Below, piece by piece: positions 24,881 through 32,167 of a stretch of 33,568 nt of DNA. Origin of the DNA: Streptomyces longispororuber (GTDB lineage Bacteria; Actinomycetota; Actinomycetes; Streptomycetales; Streptomycetaceae). The number at the start of each line of letters is the position of its first letter. The stretch's first letter is position 1. The position numbers were made by a program, and so were the translations under genes. The stretch is from the NCBI RefSeq assembly GCF_024448165.1, contig NZ_JAMOLN010000112.1, forward strand, positions 1-33,568. Direction: 5' to 3'. The notes under the pieces were generated by a model. It did no database searches, was not told the DNA's origin, and saw nothing but the letters and a program-made list of their open reading frames with translations.

Positions 24881-25622
24881 CCTGACCGTCGTGTACGGCG
24901 ACACGACCGTGGTGGACCGGGTGAACCTCACCCTGCCCGAAGGCCCCCTCGGCCTGGGACTGATAGGCGAGAGCGGATCGGGCAAGACGACGGTGGCCCG
25001 GTGCCTGCTGGGCCTGGTGGCACCGGCCGGCGGCACGGTGACCTTCAACGGCGTCGACCTCACCGCGATGCGCCGACCGCGTCCGTACCGCCGTGCCGTA
25101 CAGATCGTCGTGCAGGACACCGAGGGCGCGCTCGACCCGCGGATGCGGGTCGGCAGGGCGATCGGCGAAGTGCTCCGGGCACACCGGATGGTGGCGCGCG
25201 GCGTCGAACGGCACCGCGTCACCGAACTGCTCACCGACGTGGGACTGACCGCCGAGCACGCCGCACGCTACCCGCACCAGCTCTCCGGCGGTCAGCGCCA
25301 GCGCGCGGCGATCGCCCGCGCACTGGCCGTACGGCCGCGCTTCCTGATCCTGGACGAACCGACCAGCGCACTGGACACCACCGTCCAGGCCCGCATCCTC
25401 GACCTGCTCCGCCGGCTGCGCACCGAACACCGGCTCTCCTGCCTGCTGATCTCACACGACCTCGCGGTGGTGGAGCAACTCTGCCCGCGCGTGATCGTCA
25501 TGCACCACGGACGCGTGGTGGAGGAGGGGGACCTCACCGACGTCCTCCACCACCCCCGGCACCCCGCCACCCGCACCCTGCGCGACGCCGTCCCGCGCCT
25601 CACGTCCTCGCCTCCGCCGTAG
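24861..25622 (+). CDS. ABC importer ATPase, DppF/OppF type
   Basis: This 253-residue second ATPase subunit is expected to form a heterodimer with the preceding one. Walker A is GESGSGKTT (36-44), the Q-loop region is VQDTEGALDPRM, the signature is LSGGQRQR, Walker B is FLILDEPTSALD and the switch is LLISHDLAVV. The family often has a Cys-rich C-terminal extension that is absent here, so the protein is on the short side. The ATG at 24861 has GAGGAGG at 24848-24854, inside the upstream gene. The gene ends only 5 bp before the convergent pirin stop, with no terminator visible between them. Confidence 0.9.
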   Translation: MVLQARDLTVVYGDTTVVDRVNLTLPEGPLGLGLIGESGSGKTTVARCLLGLVAPAGGTVTFNGVDLTAMRRPRPYRRAVQIVVQDTEGALDPRMRVGRAIGEVLRAHRMVARGVERHRVTELLTDVGLTAEHAARYPHQLSGGQRQRAAIARALAVRPRFLILDEPTSALDTTVQARILDLLRRLRTEHRLSCLLISHDLAVVEQLCPRVIVMHHGRVVEEGDLTDVLHHPRHPATRTLRDAVPRLTSSPPP

Positions 25623-25627
25623 GTCGT

Positions 25628-26593
25628 TCAACGCACTCGACCCCGGGGTTTCAGCGGAACAGGCGGCAGCTCAGGCGCATCCAGCCGCCCTCCGTCGTAC
25701 CCCTTCACCTCCCCGAACCGCGACCCGAGCATCCAGTCCTCCCGAGCCTGCGTGATCTCGTCCTGGTTGCGGCCGATGAAGTTCCACCACATGACGAGCT
25801 CCTCCTCGAACGGCTCGCCGCCGAGCAGCATCAGCCCCGCGTCCGACTCCGCCCGCACGGGCAGTTCGGTGCGGCCGCAGCCGAGGTAGAGCATGGAGCC
25901 GGGCAGCAGCGGGACGCCGTCGACGTGCGCCTCGCCGGACATCGACAGGACGGCGTACTCGAAGTCGCGTTCCAGCGGGACCCGGACGTCCGCTCCGCGG
26001 GAGAGGGCCAGGTCCGTGCCGACGAGGGGGGAGTACGTCGTGCCGGGGGACGTCGCCCCGTCCAGCGTGCCGAGGACCACGGTGGCCGTGAGACCGGGCG
26101 CCGTCACCGTGGGCAGCGCGTCGTGGTGCTCGAAGTGCGGGTCCGTGTGCCGGTGGGCGTCGGGGAGCGCCACCCACAACTGCGCGCCGTGCAGGAAGCG
26201 GGCGTGCGGCCGCGGGCTCTCCTCCGAATGGGAGATCGCGCGGCCCGACGTCATCAGGCCGAGCTCGCGCGGCCGGATCGTCTGCAGGCTGCCGGTGCTG
26301 TCGCGGTGCAGGACCTCCCCGTCGTGCAGCCAGCTCACCGTCTGCAGCCCCATGTGCGGGTGCGGCGGCACCTGCATGCCCGGCTCGTCCGCGATGTCGT
26401 CCGGACCGTAGTGGTCGACGAACGCCCACGCGCCCACCATGCGGCGGCCCAGGTTGGGCAGCAGTCTGCGCACCTCCGTGGACTCGCCGAGCTTCACCCG
26501 GCGCGGGCTGAGGAGTTCGCGGACCGGGTCCGCGACGACGAAACCCCGCCCGCCGCACACGGAGGGAACCGCCTCGCGATCAAGATTGCTCAT
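25628..26593 (-). CDS. Pirin-family cupin protein
   Basis: This 321-residue bicupin has the pirin metal site: His78 and His80 in PPHPHMGLQT, His122 and Glu124 in ISHSE. The surrounding LPNLGRRMVGAWAFVDHYGP and TSGRAISHSEESPRPH are strongly conserved in the family. Bacterial pirins are iron-binding; some have quercetin dioxygenase activity and others modulate central metabolism, so the role here cannot be fixed. The ATG at 26593 lies 7 bases after a -10 box and no ribosome site is present, which indicates a leaderless mRNA. Divergent from the OpuC-type operon across 145 bp. Confidence 0.9.
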   Translation of the reverse strand: MSNLDREAVPSVCGGRGFVVADPVRELLSPRRVKLGESTEVRRLLPNLGRRMVGAWAFVDHYGPDDIADEPGMQVPPHPHMGLQTVSWLHDGEVLHRDSTGSLQTIRPRELGLMTSGRAISHSEESPRPHARFLHGAQLWVALPDAHRHTDPHFEHHDALPTVTAPGLTATVVLGTLDGATSPGTTYSPLVGTDLALSRGADVRVPLERDFEYAVLSMSGEAHVDGVPLLPGSMLYLGCGRTELPVRAESDAGLMLLGGEPFEEELVMWWNFIGRNQDEITQAREDWMLGSRFGEVKGYDGGRLDAPELPPVPLKPRGRVR

Positions 26594-26600
26594 GTCGGAC

Positions 26601-26629
26601 AACCTAGCCCCGTGGCCGTCCGCCGTCAG
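26601..26629 (-). promoter_or_regulatory. Leaderless promoter of the pirin gene
   Basis: Read on the minus strand, CTGACG (forward 26624-26629) and TAGGTT (forward 26601-26606) are separated by 17 bp. Seven bases then lead to the ATG, so transcription should start at or next to the start codon. Confidence 0.65.
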
Positions 26630-26655
26630 TCCCACGACGGGAAGTCGCTCCGTCG

Positions 26656-26673
26656 GACGGCGCGTGCGCCGTC
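26656..26673. repeat. 18-bp palindrome in the pirin / OpuC divergent gap
   Basis: GACGGCGC and GCGCCGTC flank a GT dinucleotide. It lies about 27 bp upstream of the pirin -35 box and could be an operator or simply GC-rich symmetry. Confidence 0.35.
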
Positions 26674-26706
26674 GCGTCCGCCGCCCGTACGGGTCACCCC
26701 AGCAGG

Positions 26707-26728
26707 CAGTGGCCCGCCCGGGCCACTG
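26707..26728. promoter_or_regulatory. 22-bp palindrome just before the OpuC-type permease start
   Basis: CAGTGGCCCG (26707-26716), CC, CGGGCCACTG (26719-26728): ten perfect base pairs of symmetry ending 10 bases before the GTG at 26739. As DNA it is a good dimer operator for the transporter operon. As RNA it would be a hairpin next to the initiation region. Confidence 0.55.
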
Positions 26729-26738
26729 GAATGGACGA

Positions 26739-27443
26739 GTGCCCCATCTGACCGCGGTGCCCGGCGCCCCGCCGCCGGACGACTGCCTCGCCCGCAACGA
26801 CTGGATCTGCGGCGAGTATCTGAGCACGCGCCGGCACATCCTGGTCGACGCCGTGGTGCAGCACCTGCAGATCACCCTGGTCGCGGTCGCCATCGCGCTG
26901 GTCATCGCCGTGCCGCTGGCCGTCGTCGCCCGCCGCTGGGGGTGGGCCGCCGGGCCGGTGCTCGCCCTGACGACCGTGCTGTACACGATCCCGTCGCTGG
27001 CCATGTTCTCGCTGCTGCTGCCCGCGTACGGACTGTCCGCCACCCTCGTCGTGGCCGGCCTCGTGCTGTACTCGCTGACCCTGCTCGTACGGAACATCCT
27101 GGCCGGGCTGCGGGCCGTTCCCGAGGAGACCCGGCAGGCCGCCCGGGGGATGGGCTACGGGCCCGTCCGACTGCTGCTCACCGTCGAACTGCCGCTCGCC
27201 CTGCCCGCCGCCATGGCCGGGCTGCGCATCGCCACGGTGTCCGCCGTGTCCCTGGTGACCGTCGGGGCGATCGTCGGGTACGGCGGCCTGGGCAACCTCA
27301 TCTACTCCGGCATGAACACGTACTTCAAGGCCCAGGTGCTCACCGCCTCCGTGCTCTGCGTCGTCATCGCGATCGCCGCCGACCTGCTGCTCCTGGGCGC
27401 CGGACGGCTGCTGACCCCCTGGACGAGAGCGAGCCGCGGATGA
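26739..27443 (+). CDS. Quaternary-amine ABC importer permease (OpuCB/ProW type)
   Basis: This 234-residue permease of the glycine betaine/choline/carnitine transporter group has five or six membrane helices. Conserved segments are VLYTIPSLAMFSLLLPAYGLS, the EAA loop EETRQAARGMGYGPVRLLLTVELPLALP and GAIVGYGGLGNLIYSGM. A short N-terminal part with two cysteines (DDCLARNDWICGEYL) is common in actinobacterial members and is probably outside the membrane core. GTG 26739 is chosen; GTG 26757 is also possible, and longer versions would enter the divergent promoter region. Its stop overlaps the next start (ATGA), so translation of the two permeases is coupled. Confidence 0.85.
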   Translation: MPHLTAVPGAPPPDDCLARNDWICGEYLSTRRHILVDAVVQHLQITLVAVAIALVIAVPLAVVARRWGWAAGPVLALTTVLYTIPSLAMFSLLLPAYGLSATLVVAGLVLYSLTLLVRNILAGLRAVPEETRQAARGMGYGPVRLLLTVELPLALPAAMAGLRIATVSAVSLVTVGAIVGYGGLGNLIYSGMNTYFKAQVLTASVLCVVIAIAADLLLLGAGRLLTPWTRASRG

Positions 27444-28117
27444 AGACCCTCACCGACGCCTGGGACTGGCTCACCGACTCCGCGCACTGGGCCGGCGACG
27501 ACGGCATCTGGCACCGCCTCACCCAGCACCTGGTGCTCACGGTCGTCTGCCTCGTCATCAGCTGTCTGATCGCACTGCCTGTCGCCCTCGTCCTCGGCCA
27601 CCTCGGCAAGGGCGGGGCGCTCGCCGTCAACATCTCCAACGTCGGCCGGGCCGTGCCCACCTTCGCCGTCCTCGTCCTGCTGCTGCTCACACCGCTCGGG
27701 CAGTACGGCGAAGGCCCCACCGTCGTCGCCCTCGTGCTGTTCGCCGTGCCACCGCTGCTCACCAACGCGTACGTCGGCATGCGCGGCGTCGACCGCGAAG
27801 TGGTGCGTGCCGCGCGCGGGATGGGGATGACCGGGCGGCAGATGCTGCTGCGCGTGGAGGCGCCGCTCGCGCTGCCGATGATCCTCACCGGTGTCCGGAT
27901 CGCCGCCGTGCAGCTCGTCGCCACCGCCACCATCGCCGCGCTGGCGGGCGGCGGCGGGCTCGGGCGGATCATCACCGCCGGGTTCAATCTCGCCAGTACG
28001 CCGCAGGTCGTCGCGGGCGCCGTGCTCGTCGCCGTGTTCGCCCTCGTCGTGGAGGGGCTCTTCGAGATCGCCGAGCGGCTCGCCCCGGCCTGGGCGCGGG
28101 GGAGGGCAGGCGGATGA
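27440..28117 (+). CDS. Quaternary-amine ABC importer permease (OpuCD/ProW type)
   Basis: This 225-residue second permease of the same importer is related to the first but distinct. The N-terminus DAWDWLTDSAHWAGDDGIWHR precedes the first helix. GRAVPTFAVLVLLLLTPLG is the equivalent of the first permease's IPSLAMF segment, and the EAA loop reads REVVRAARGMGMTGRQMLLRVEAPLALP. GGGGLGRIITAGF is the conserved late motif. It overlaps both neighbours by 4 bp (ATGA at 27440 and at 28114), the tightest coupling in the window. Confidence 0.9.
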   Translation: MKTLTDAWDWLTDSAHWAGDDGIWHRLTQHLVLTVVCLVISCLIALPVALVLGHLGKGGALAVNISNVGRAVPTFAVLVLLLLTPLGQYGEGPTVVALVLFAVPPLLTNAYVGMRGVDREVVRAARGMGMTGRQMLLRVEAPLALPMILTGVRIAAVQLVATATIAALAGGGGLGRIITAGFNLASTPQVVAGAVLVAVFALVVEGLFEIAERLAPAWARGRAGG

Positions 28118-29064
28118 GGAGCCTCGTGCGCAGGGCCGGTGCCCTGGTGGGCGGAGTGCTGCTCGCCGTGGGATGCACCGGAGGGCCGTCGCTGGAGAAC
28201 CAGGGCGAGGTGACCGCGCCGCCCGGCGACAGCAAGCACCTGGTCATCGGATCGGCCGGATTCACCGAGAGCGATCTGCTCGCCACCATGTACGCGCTGC
28301 TCCTGAAGGACGCCGGGTACGGCACCCAGATCCTGTCCGTCGCCAACCGCGAACTGTACGAACCCGCCCTGGAGTCCGGGCAGATCGACGTCGTCCCCGA
28401 GTACGCCGCGACCTTCGCCGACTGGCTGAACGCCAAGACCAACGGGGCCGACGCCGCCCCCGTCGGCTCGCCCGACCTCGACGCCACCATGAAGGCCTTG
28501 CGGGACCTCGCCCGGCCCCGCGGCCTGGTCGTCCTCGACGCCGGCCGGGCCGTCGACCAGAACGCCTTCGCCGTCGCCGGCACGTACGCGACGGAGCACC
28601 GGCTCAAGACGCTCAGCGACCTCGGCGCCTCCGGCCTGAAGGTGCGGCTCGCCGCGGGCGACGAATGCGTCCAGCGGCCCTACTGCGAACCGGGCCTGAA
28701 GAAGGTCTACGGCATCGACATCACGGGCGTCGACCCCAAGGGCGTCGGCACCACGCAGTCCAAGAAGGCGGTGCAGAACGGCCAGGACCAGATGGTGCTC
28801 ACCACGACCACCGACGCGACGCTCGCCGACTTCGGGCTGGTCCTCCTCGCTGACGACAAGCACCTGCAGAACGCCGACTACATCGTGCCCGTCGTCAACC
28901 GCTCGCGGGCAGGCAGCGACCGCGTCGCCACCGCCCTTGGCGCCCTCAACTCCGTGCTCACCACCGCGGACCTCGCCTCCCTCAACCAGCAGGTCGACAG
29001 CTGGCGGCGGCTGCCCGAGGACGTGGCGCGCAGCTATCTGGAGGACAAGGGACTGCTGAAGTAG
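28114..29064 (+). CDS. Quaternary-amine ABC importer substrate-binding lipoprotein (OpuCC/ProX type)
   Basis: This is a 316-residue lipoprotein. The signal sequence ends with a lipobox LLAVGC, so the mature protein begins at the cysteine and is anchored outside the membrane. HLVIGSAGFTESDLLATMYALLL and a QIDVVPEYAATFADWLN segment are typical of the OpuAC/OsmF binding-protein fold. The ligand is likely a compatible solute such as glycine betaine, choline or carnitine; the aromatic cage cannot be assigned by eye. It lacks the ATPase that must power it; the best candidate lies convergently at 30334-31497. Confidence 0.9.
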   Translation: MRSLVRRAGALVGGVLLAVGCTGGPSLENQGEVTAPPGDSKHLVIGSAGFTESDLLATMYALLLKDAGYGTQILSVANRELYEPALESGQIDVVPEYAATFADWLNAKTNGADAAPVGSPDLDATMKALRDLARPRGLVVLDAGRAVDQNAFAVAGTYATEHRLKTLSDLGASGLKVRLAAGDECVQRPYCEPGLKKVYGIDITGVDPKGVGTTQSKKAVQNGQDQMVLTTTTDATLADFGLVLLADDKHLQNADYIVPVVNRSRAGSDRVATALGALNSVLTTADLASLNQQVDSWRRLPEDVARSYLEDKGLLK

Positions 29065-29094
29065 TCCGGTCCGCAGGATCAGGAAGGTCCGGAC
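29064..29094 (+). terminator. Possible terminator after the binding-protein gene
   Basis: GTCCGGTCC (29064-29072) and GGTCCGGAC (29086-29094) form a 9-bp stem with one T-T mismatch and a 13-base loop, starting at the last base of the stop codon. It is weaker than the other hairpins here. Confidence 0.35.
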
Positions 29095-29120
29095 GGTGCG
29101 GGCTGGGTACACGACCGCGT

Positions 29121-30302
29121 ATGACTCGAGCCGTCGTCGTCGGCGCGGGCGTGCTCGGCGCCTGCGTCGCCCACCACCTCGCCCTCGCGGGCGTCCACGT
29201 CGTCGTCCTGGAGGAGGCCCGGCCCGCCGCGGGCACGTCAGGGGCCACGTTCTCCGCCGACGTCACCCACCTGAAGACCCCGTACGCCTACTACCGGTTG
29301 AACCGGCAGGGATCGGACGGACACGTCCGCCTCGCCGACGAACTCGACGGCGCGCCGTGGCGGCACCCCGTACCGCTCGTCCAGTGGGCGGCGGACGACG
29401 CGGCCCGCCGGGCGCTGCGCGACAAGGCGTCACGGGCCAGGGGCTGGGGCCACGCCTGCCGGCTCGCCCCGCCGTCCGTGCTGCGCGACCTCGCACCCGC
29501 CGTCGACCCGGACGCCTGCGCCGCCGACGAGGTCGTGGTGCACGAGAACACCGCCTGGTTCGACGTGCCCCGCCTCGTCGACGCCCTGCTCGCCTCGGCC
29601 CTGCGGCACGGCGCCGAAGCCCATGACGGCACGCCGGTCACCGGACTGCTGCGCGCGGGCGGGCGGGTCACCGGGGCCGTGGCGGGGGAGCGGCGCTGGC
29701 CCGCCGACGTCGTCGTCAACTGCGCGGGGCCCGCGGCGGCGCGCGTCGCCGGGTTCGCGGGGGTGCGCCTGCCCGTGCGGCGGGTGCCCGGGCTCGTGGC
29801 GGAGTGCGGCCCGCTGGCCGGCGGCCCGCTCACCGCGATCGTCGCGGCCCCCGGGATCGACCTGCGGCCCACAGCGGACGGCGGGGTGCTCGCCCTGTCG
29901 TGGGAGGTCGACGCGCGGCTCGGCGGCATCGTCGGCGGCGGCGTCGACGGGCTGCCGCGCGAACTGCACCGCCGCGCCCGCACGGTGGTCCCCGCACTGC
30001 GGTCGGCCGCCGTCGCCGACGCCCGGGTCGGGGTGCGGCCCGTGCCGCTCGACGGCCTGCCGCTGGTCGGAGCGGTGCCGCGGGCGCCCGGCCTCTACCA
30101 CCTGGTCTCGCACAGCGCGGTGACGCTGGCCCCGGTCCTCGGCCGGCTCGCCGCCCGGGAGATCGCCACCGGACGGCCGGTGCCGGAACTCGCCGCGTAC
30201 CGCCCGGACCGGCCCGTCCCCGGCGACGTACAGGACGAGAACCTGCGCGCGATGGACCGGCACCGGCCCGCGTCGGCGCCGGACTCTCGACCTGAGGTCT
30301 AG
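29121..30302 (+). CDS. FAD-dependent oxidoreductase, DAO (D-amino acid/sarcosine oxidase) family
   Basis: This 393-residue flavoprotein would oxidise a C-N bond. The N-terminal dinucleotide motif is VVVGAGVLGACVAHHLALAG with GAGVLG at 8-13, ending in an acidic LEEA. GTSGATFSADVTHLKTPYAY follows, and near the C-terminus GVRPVPLDGLPLVGAVPRAPGLYHLVSHSAVTLAP is the family's flavin-contact region. Members oxidise glycine-type amino acids, sarcosine or dimethylglycine. The gene lies between the importer's permease/binding-protein genes and its likely ATPase, so the substrate may be a demethylation product of an imported betaine; that is inference. There is no clear ribosome site before the ATG at 29121. 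A TACACG at 29108-29113 could mark a leaderless start. Confidence 0.85.
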   Translation: MTRAVVVGAGVLGACVAHHLALAGVHVVVLEEARPAAGTSGATFSADVTHLKTPYAYYRLNRQGSDGHVRLADELDGAPWRHPVPLVQWAADDAARRALRDKASRARGWGHACRLAPPSVLRDLAPAVDPDACAADEVVVHENTAWFDVPRLVDALLASALRHGAEAHDGTPVTGLLRAGGRVTGAVAGERRWPADVVVNCAGPAAARVAGFAGVRLPVRRVPGLVAECGPLAGGPLTAIVAAPGIDLRPTADGGVLALSWEVDARLGGIVGGGVDGLPRELHRRARTVVPALRSAAVADARVGVRPVPLDGLPLVGAVPRAPGLYHLVSHSAVTLAPVLGRLAAREIATGRPVPELAAYRPDRPVPGDVQDENLRAMDRHRPASAPDSRPEV

Positions 30303-30333
30303 GGTGAGGGTTCGGTGATCCGGGCGGCGGCGC

Positions 30334-31497
30334 TCAGGCGTCCGCGACCGAGTCGAACTCGACCTCGTCGCGCCCCACGCCCTGGGCGTCCGCGTCCACG
30401 GAGCGGCGCAGCGCCTCGTGCAGCTTCGCCGGGGTCAGCACACCGAGGAACCGCGAACCGTCGAGGACCGCCACCCAGCCCGCGTCGTGCTGCAGCATCA
30501 CGCCGAACGCCTGCTTGAGCGGCGCGCCCACCGGCACCCACGCGTTCATCCGGTGCGCCAGGTCACCGACGCGGCCGTCCGCACCGGCCAGGGACACGTC
30601 GTCGATGCCGACCCAGCCGTGCAGGTCCCCCTGCTCGTCCAGGACCACCGCCCAGCGGGCCGCCTCGTCGCGCATCCGGGCCGCGGCCTGCGTCGCCGGT
30701 TCGTCCAGCCGGGCCACCGACGGCTGCTCCAGGTCGTCCGGCTCGATCTCGGTCACCGACAGCCGCTTCAGACCCCGGTCCGCGCCGACGAACTCGGCGA
30801 CGTACGGCGTCGCGGGCGTGCCGAGGACCGCGCCCGGGGTGTCGAACTGCTCGATGCGGCCCTGCCCGTACACCGCGATGCGGTCGCCGAGCCGCACCGC
30901 CTCCTCGATGTCGTGCGTGACCAGGAGGACCGTCTTGCGGACCGCGGCCTGCATCCGCAGGAACTCGTCCTGCAACTGCTCGCGCACCACCGGGTCGACC
31001 GCGCCGAACGGCTCGTCCATCAGGAGCACCGGCGGATCGGCCGCCAGCGCGCGGGCGACCCCCACGCGCTGGCGCTGGCCGCCCGACAGCTGTTCCGGAT
31101 AGCGGCCGCCGTACGTCTTCGGGTCGAGGCCCACCAGGTCGAGCAGCTCGGCGGCGCGCGCCCGCGCCTTCGCCTTCTTCCAGCCGATGAGCGCGGGCAC
31201 CGTCGCCGTGTTGTCGAGGATCGTGCGGTGCGGGAAGAGGCCGACCTGCTGGATGACGTAGCCGATCCGGCGCCGCAGTTTGACCGGGTCGATCGTGGCG
31301 ATGTCCTCGTCCGCCACGAAGATCCGGCCGGACGTCGGCTCGATCAGCCGGTTGACCATCATCATCGTCGTGGTCTTGCCGCAGCCGGACGGCCCGACGA
31401 GCGTGACCAGTTCGCCCTCGTTCACCTCGAACGAGAGGTCGTCCACCGCCGTCGTGCCGTCCGCGTACCGCTTGGTGACCTGATCGAACCGGATCAT
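30334..31497 (-). CDS. Quaternary-amine ABC importer ATPase with CBS domains (OpuCA/ProV type)
   Basis: This is a 387-residue ATPase. Walker A is GPSGCGKTT (35-43), the Q-loop is GYVIQQVGLFPHRTI, the signature is LSGGQRQR, Walker B is VLLMDEPFGAVD and the switch is LVTHDIEEAV. QQVGLFPH and GAVDPV are diagnostic of the betaine group. After about residue 250 come two CBS-like modules (RWAVVLDEQGDLHGWVGIDDV and AGWVAVLDGSRFLGVLTPAKL), which in OpuA sense ionic strength. The acidic tail (VGRDEVEFDSVADA) ends the protein. The ATG at 31497 follows a possible -10 TACGTT (forward 31504-31509) by 6 bases, so it may be leaderless. It is convergent with the oxidoreductase and separated from its presumed permeases by about 2.2 kb. 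Confidence 0.92.
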   Translation of the reverse strand: MIRFDQVTKRYADGTTAVDDLSFEVNEGELVTLVGPSGCGKTTTMMMVNRLIEPTSGRIFVADEDIATIDPVKLRRRIGYVIQQVGLFPHRTILDNTATVPALIGWKKAKARARAAELLDLVGLDPKTYGGRYPEQLSGGQRQRVGVARALAADPPVLLMDEPFGAVDPVVREQLQDEFLRMQAAVRKTVLLVTHDIEEAVRLGDRIAVYGQGRIEQFDTPGAVLGTPATPYVAEFVGADRGLKRLSVTEIEPDDLEQPSVARLDEPATQAAARMRDEAARWAVVLDEQGDLHGWVGIDDVSLAGADGRVGDLAHRMNAWVPVGAPLKQAFGVMLQHDAGWVAVLDGSRFLGVLTPAKLHEALRRSVDADAQGVGRDEVEFDSVADA

Positions 31498-31519
31498 GCC
31501 CTCAACGTAACCGCGTGTC

Positions 31520-32167
31520 TCACTCCCCGCTCACCAGCACCACCTCCAGGGTGCGCGGACCGTGCACCCCCTCGACCCGGTCCAGCTCGATGTCGCTGGT
31601 CGCGGACGGGCCCGAGATCCACGTCAACGGACGTGCCGGATCGAGCCGTCCGAGGGCCTGCGGGACCGAGGACACGACCTGGTCGGGGACGCGCACCACG
31701 CAGACGTGGTGGTCCGGGACGAGCGTGATGCGGCGGCGCCCCTGGTCGGGGGAGCCGTCCAGGACGATGGTGCCGGTCTCGGCGACCGCCACCGCGCAGG
31801 CGGTGACGACGCTGTCGACCCCGTCGAGTTCGGCGGGGGTGGTGGCCGCCTCGTCGGCGACCCGGGTCGCGTCGGTCGCCGACAGCCAGTCCGCCGGCAG
31901 CCCGGGCGGTGTCACCACCGAGCGCGAGCCGTGCGCGGCGAGGAGCCCGGCGACCGTGTCCGCCAGCTCCCCGGCCGTGCACCGGTGCACGATCGCCCGG
32001 TAGTCCGCCAGGTTCTCGGCGAGCAGTTCCACCGTCTGCCCGGTCGTCCGGGAGCCGTGCTCGCGCAGATAGCCGCGGTCGACGTCCGTGCCGTACGACT
32101 CCGGTGCGCCGACCGGACCGCCGAGCGCGCGCCGCACCCGGCCCAGGATCACGTCCCTGCTGCTCAC
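31520..32167 (-). CDS. lutC: Lactate utilisation protein C (LUD domain)
   Basis: This 215-residue LUD-domain subunit is part of the LutABC complex, which oxidises L-lactate to pyruvate in the cytoplasm. It begins SSRDVILGRVRRALGG, carries the LUD core VTACAVAVAETGTIVLDGSPDQGRR and the conserved LVPDHHVCVVRVPDQVV, and ends ISGPSATSDIELDRVEGVHGPRTLEVVLV. The GTG at 32167 overlaps the lutB stop by four bases (GTGA), so the two are translationally coupled. No Fe-S motif is expected or seen in this subunit. The OpuCA-type gene begins only 22 bp after its stop. Confidence 0.92.
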   Translation of the reverse strand: MSSRDVILGRVRRALGGPVGAPESYGTDVDRGYLREHGSRTTGQTVELLAENLADYRAIVHRCTAGELADTVAGLLAAHGSRSVVTPPGLPADWLSATDATRVADEAATTPAELDGVDSVVTACAVAVAETGTIVLDGSPDQGRRRITLVPDHHVCVVRVPDQVVSSVPQALGRLDPARPLTWISGPSATSDIELDRVEGVHGPRTLEVVLVSGE

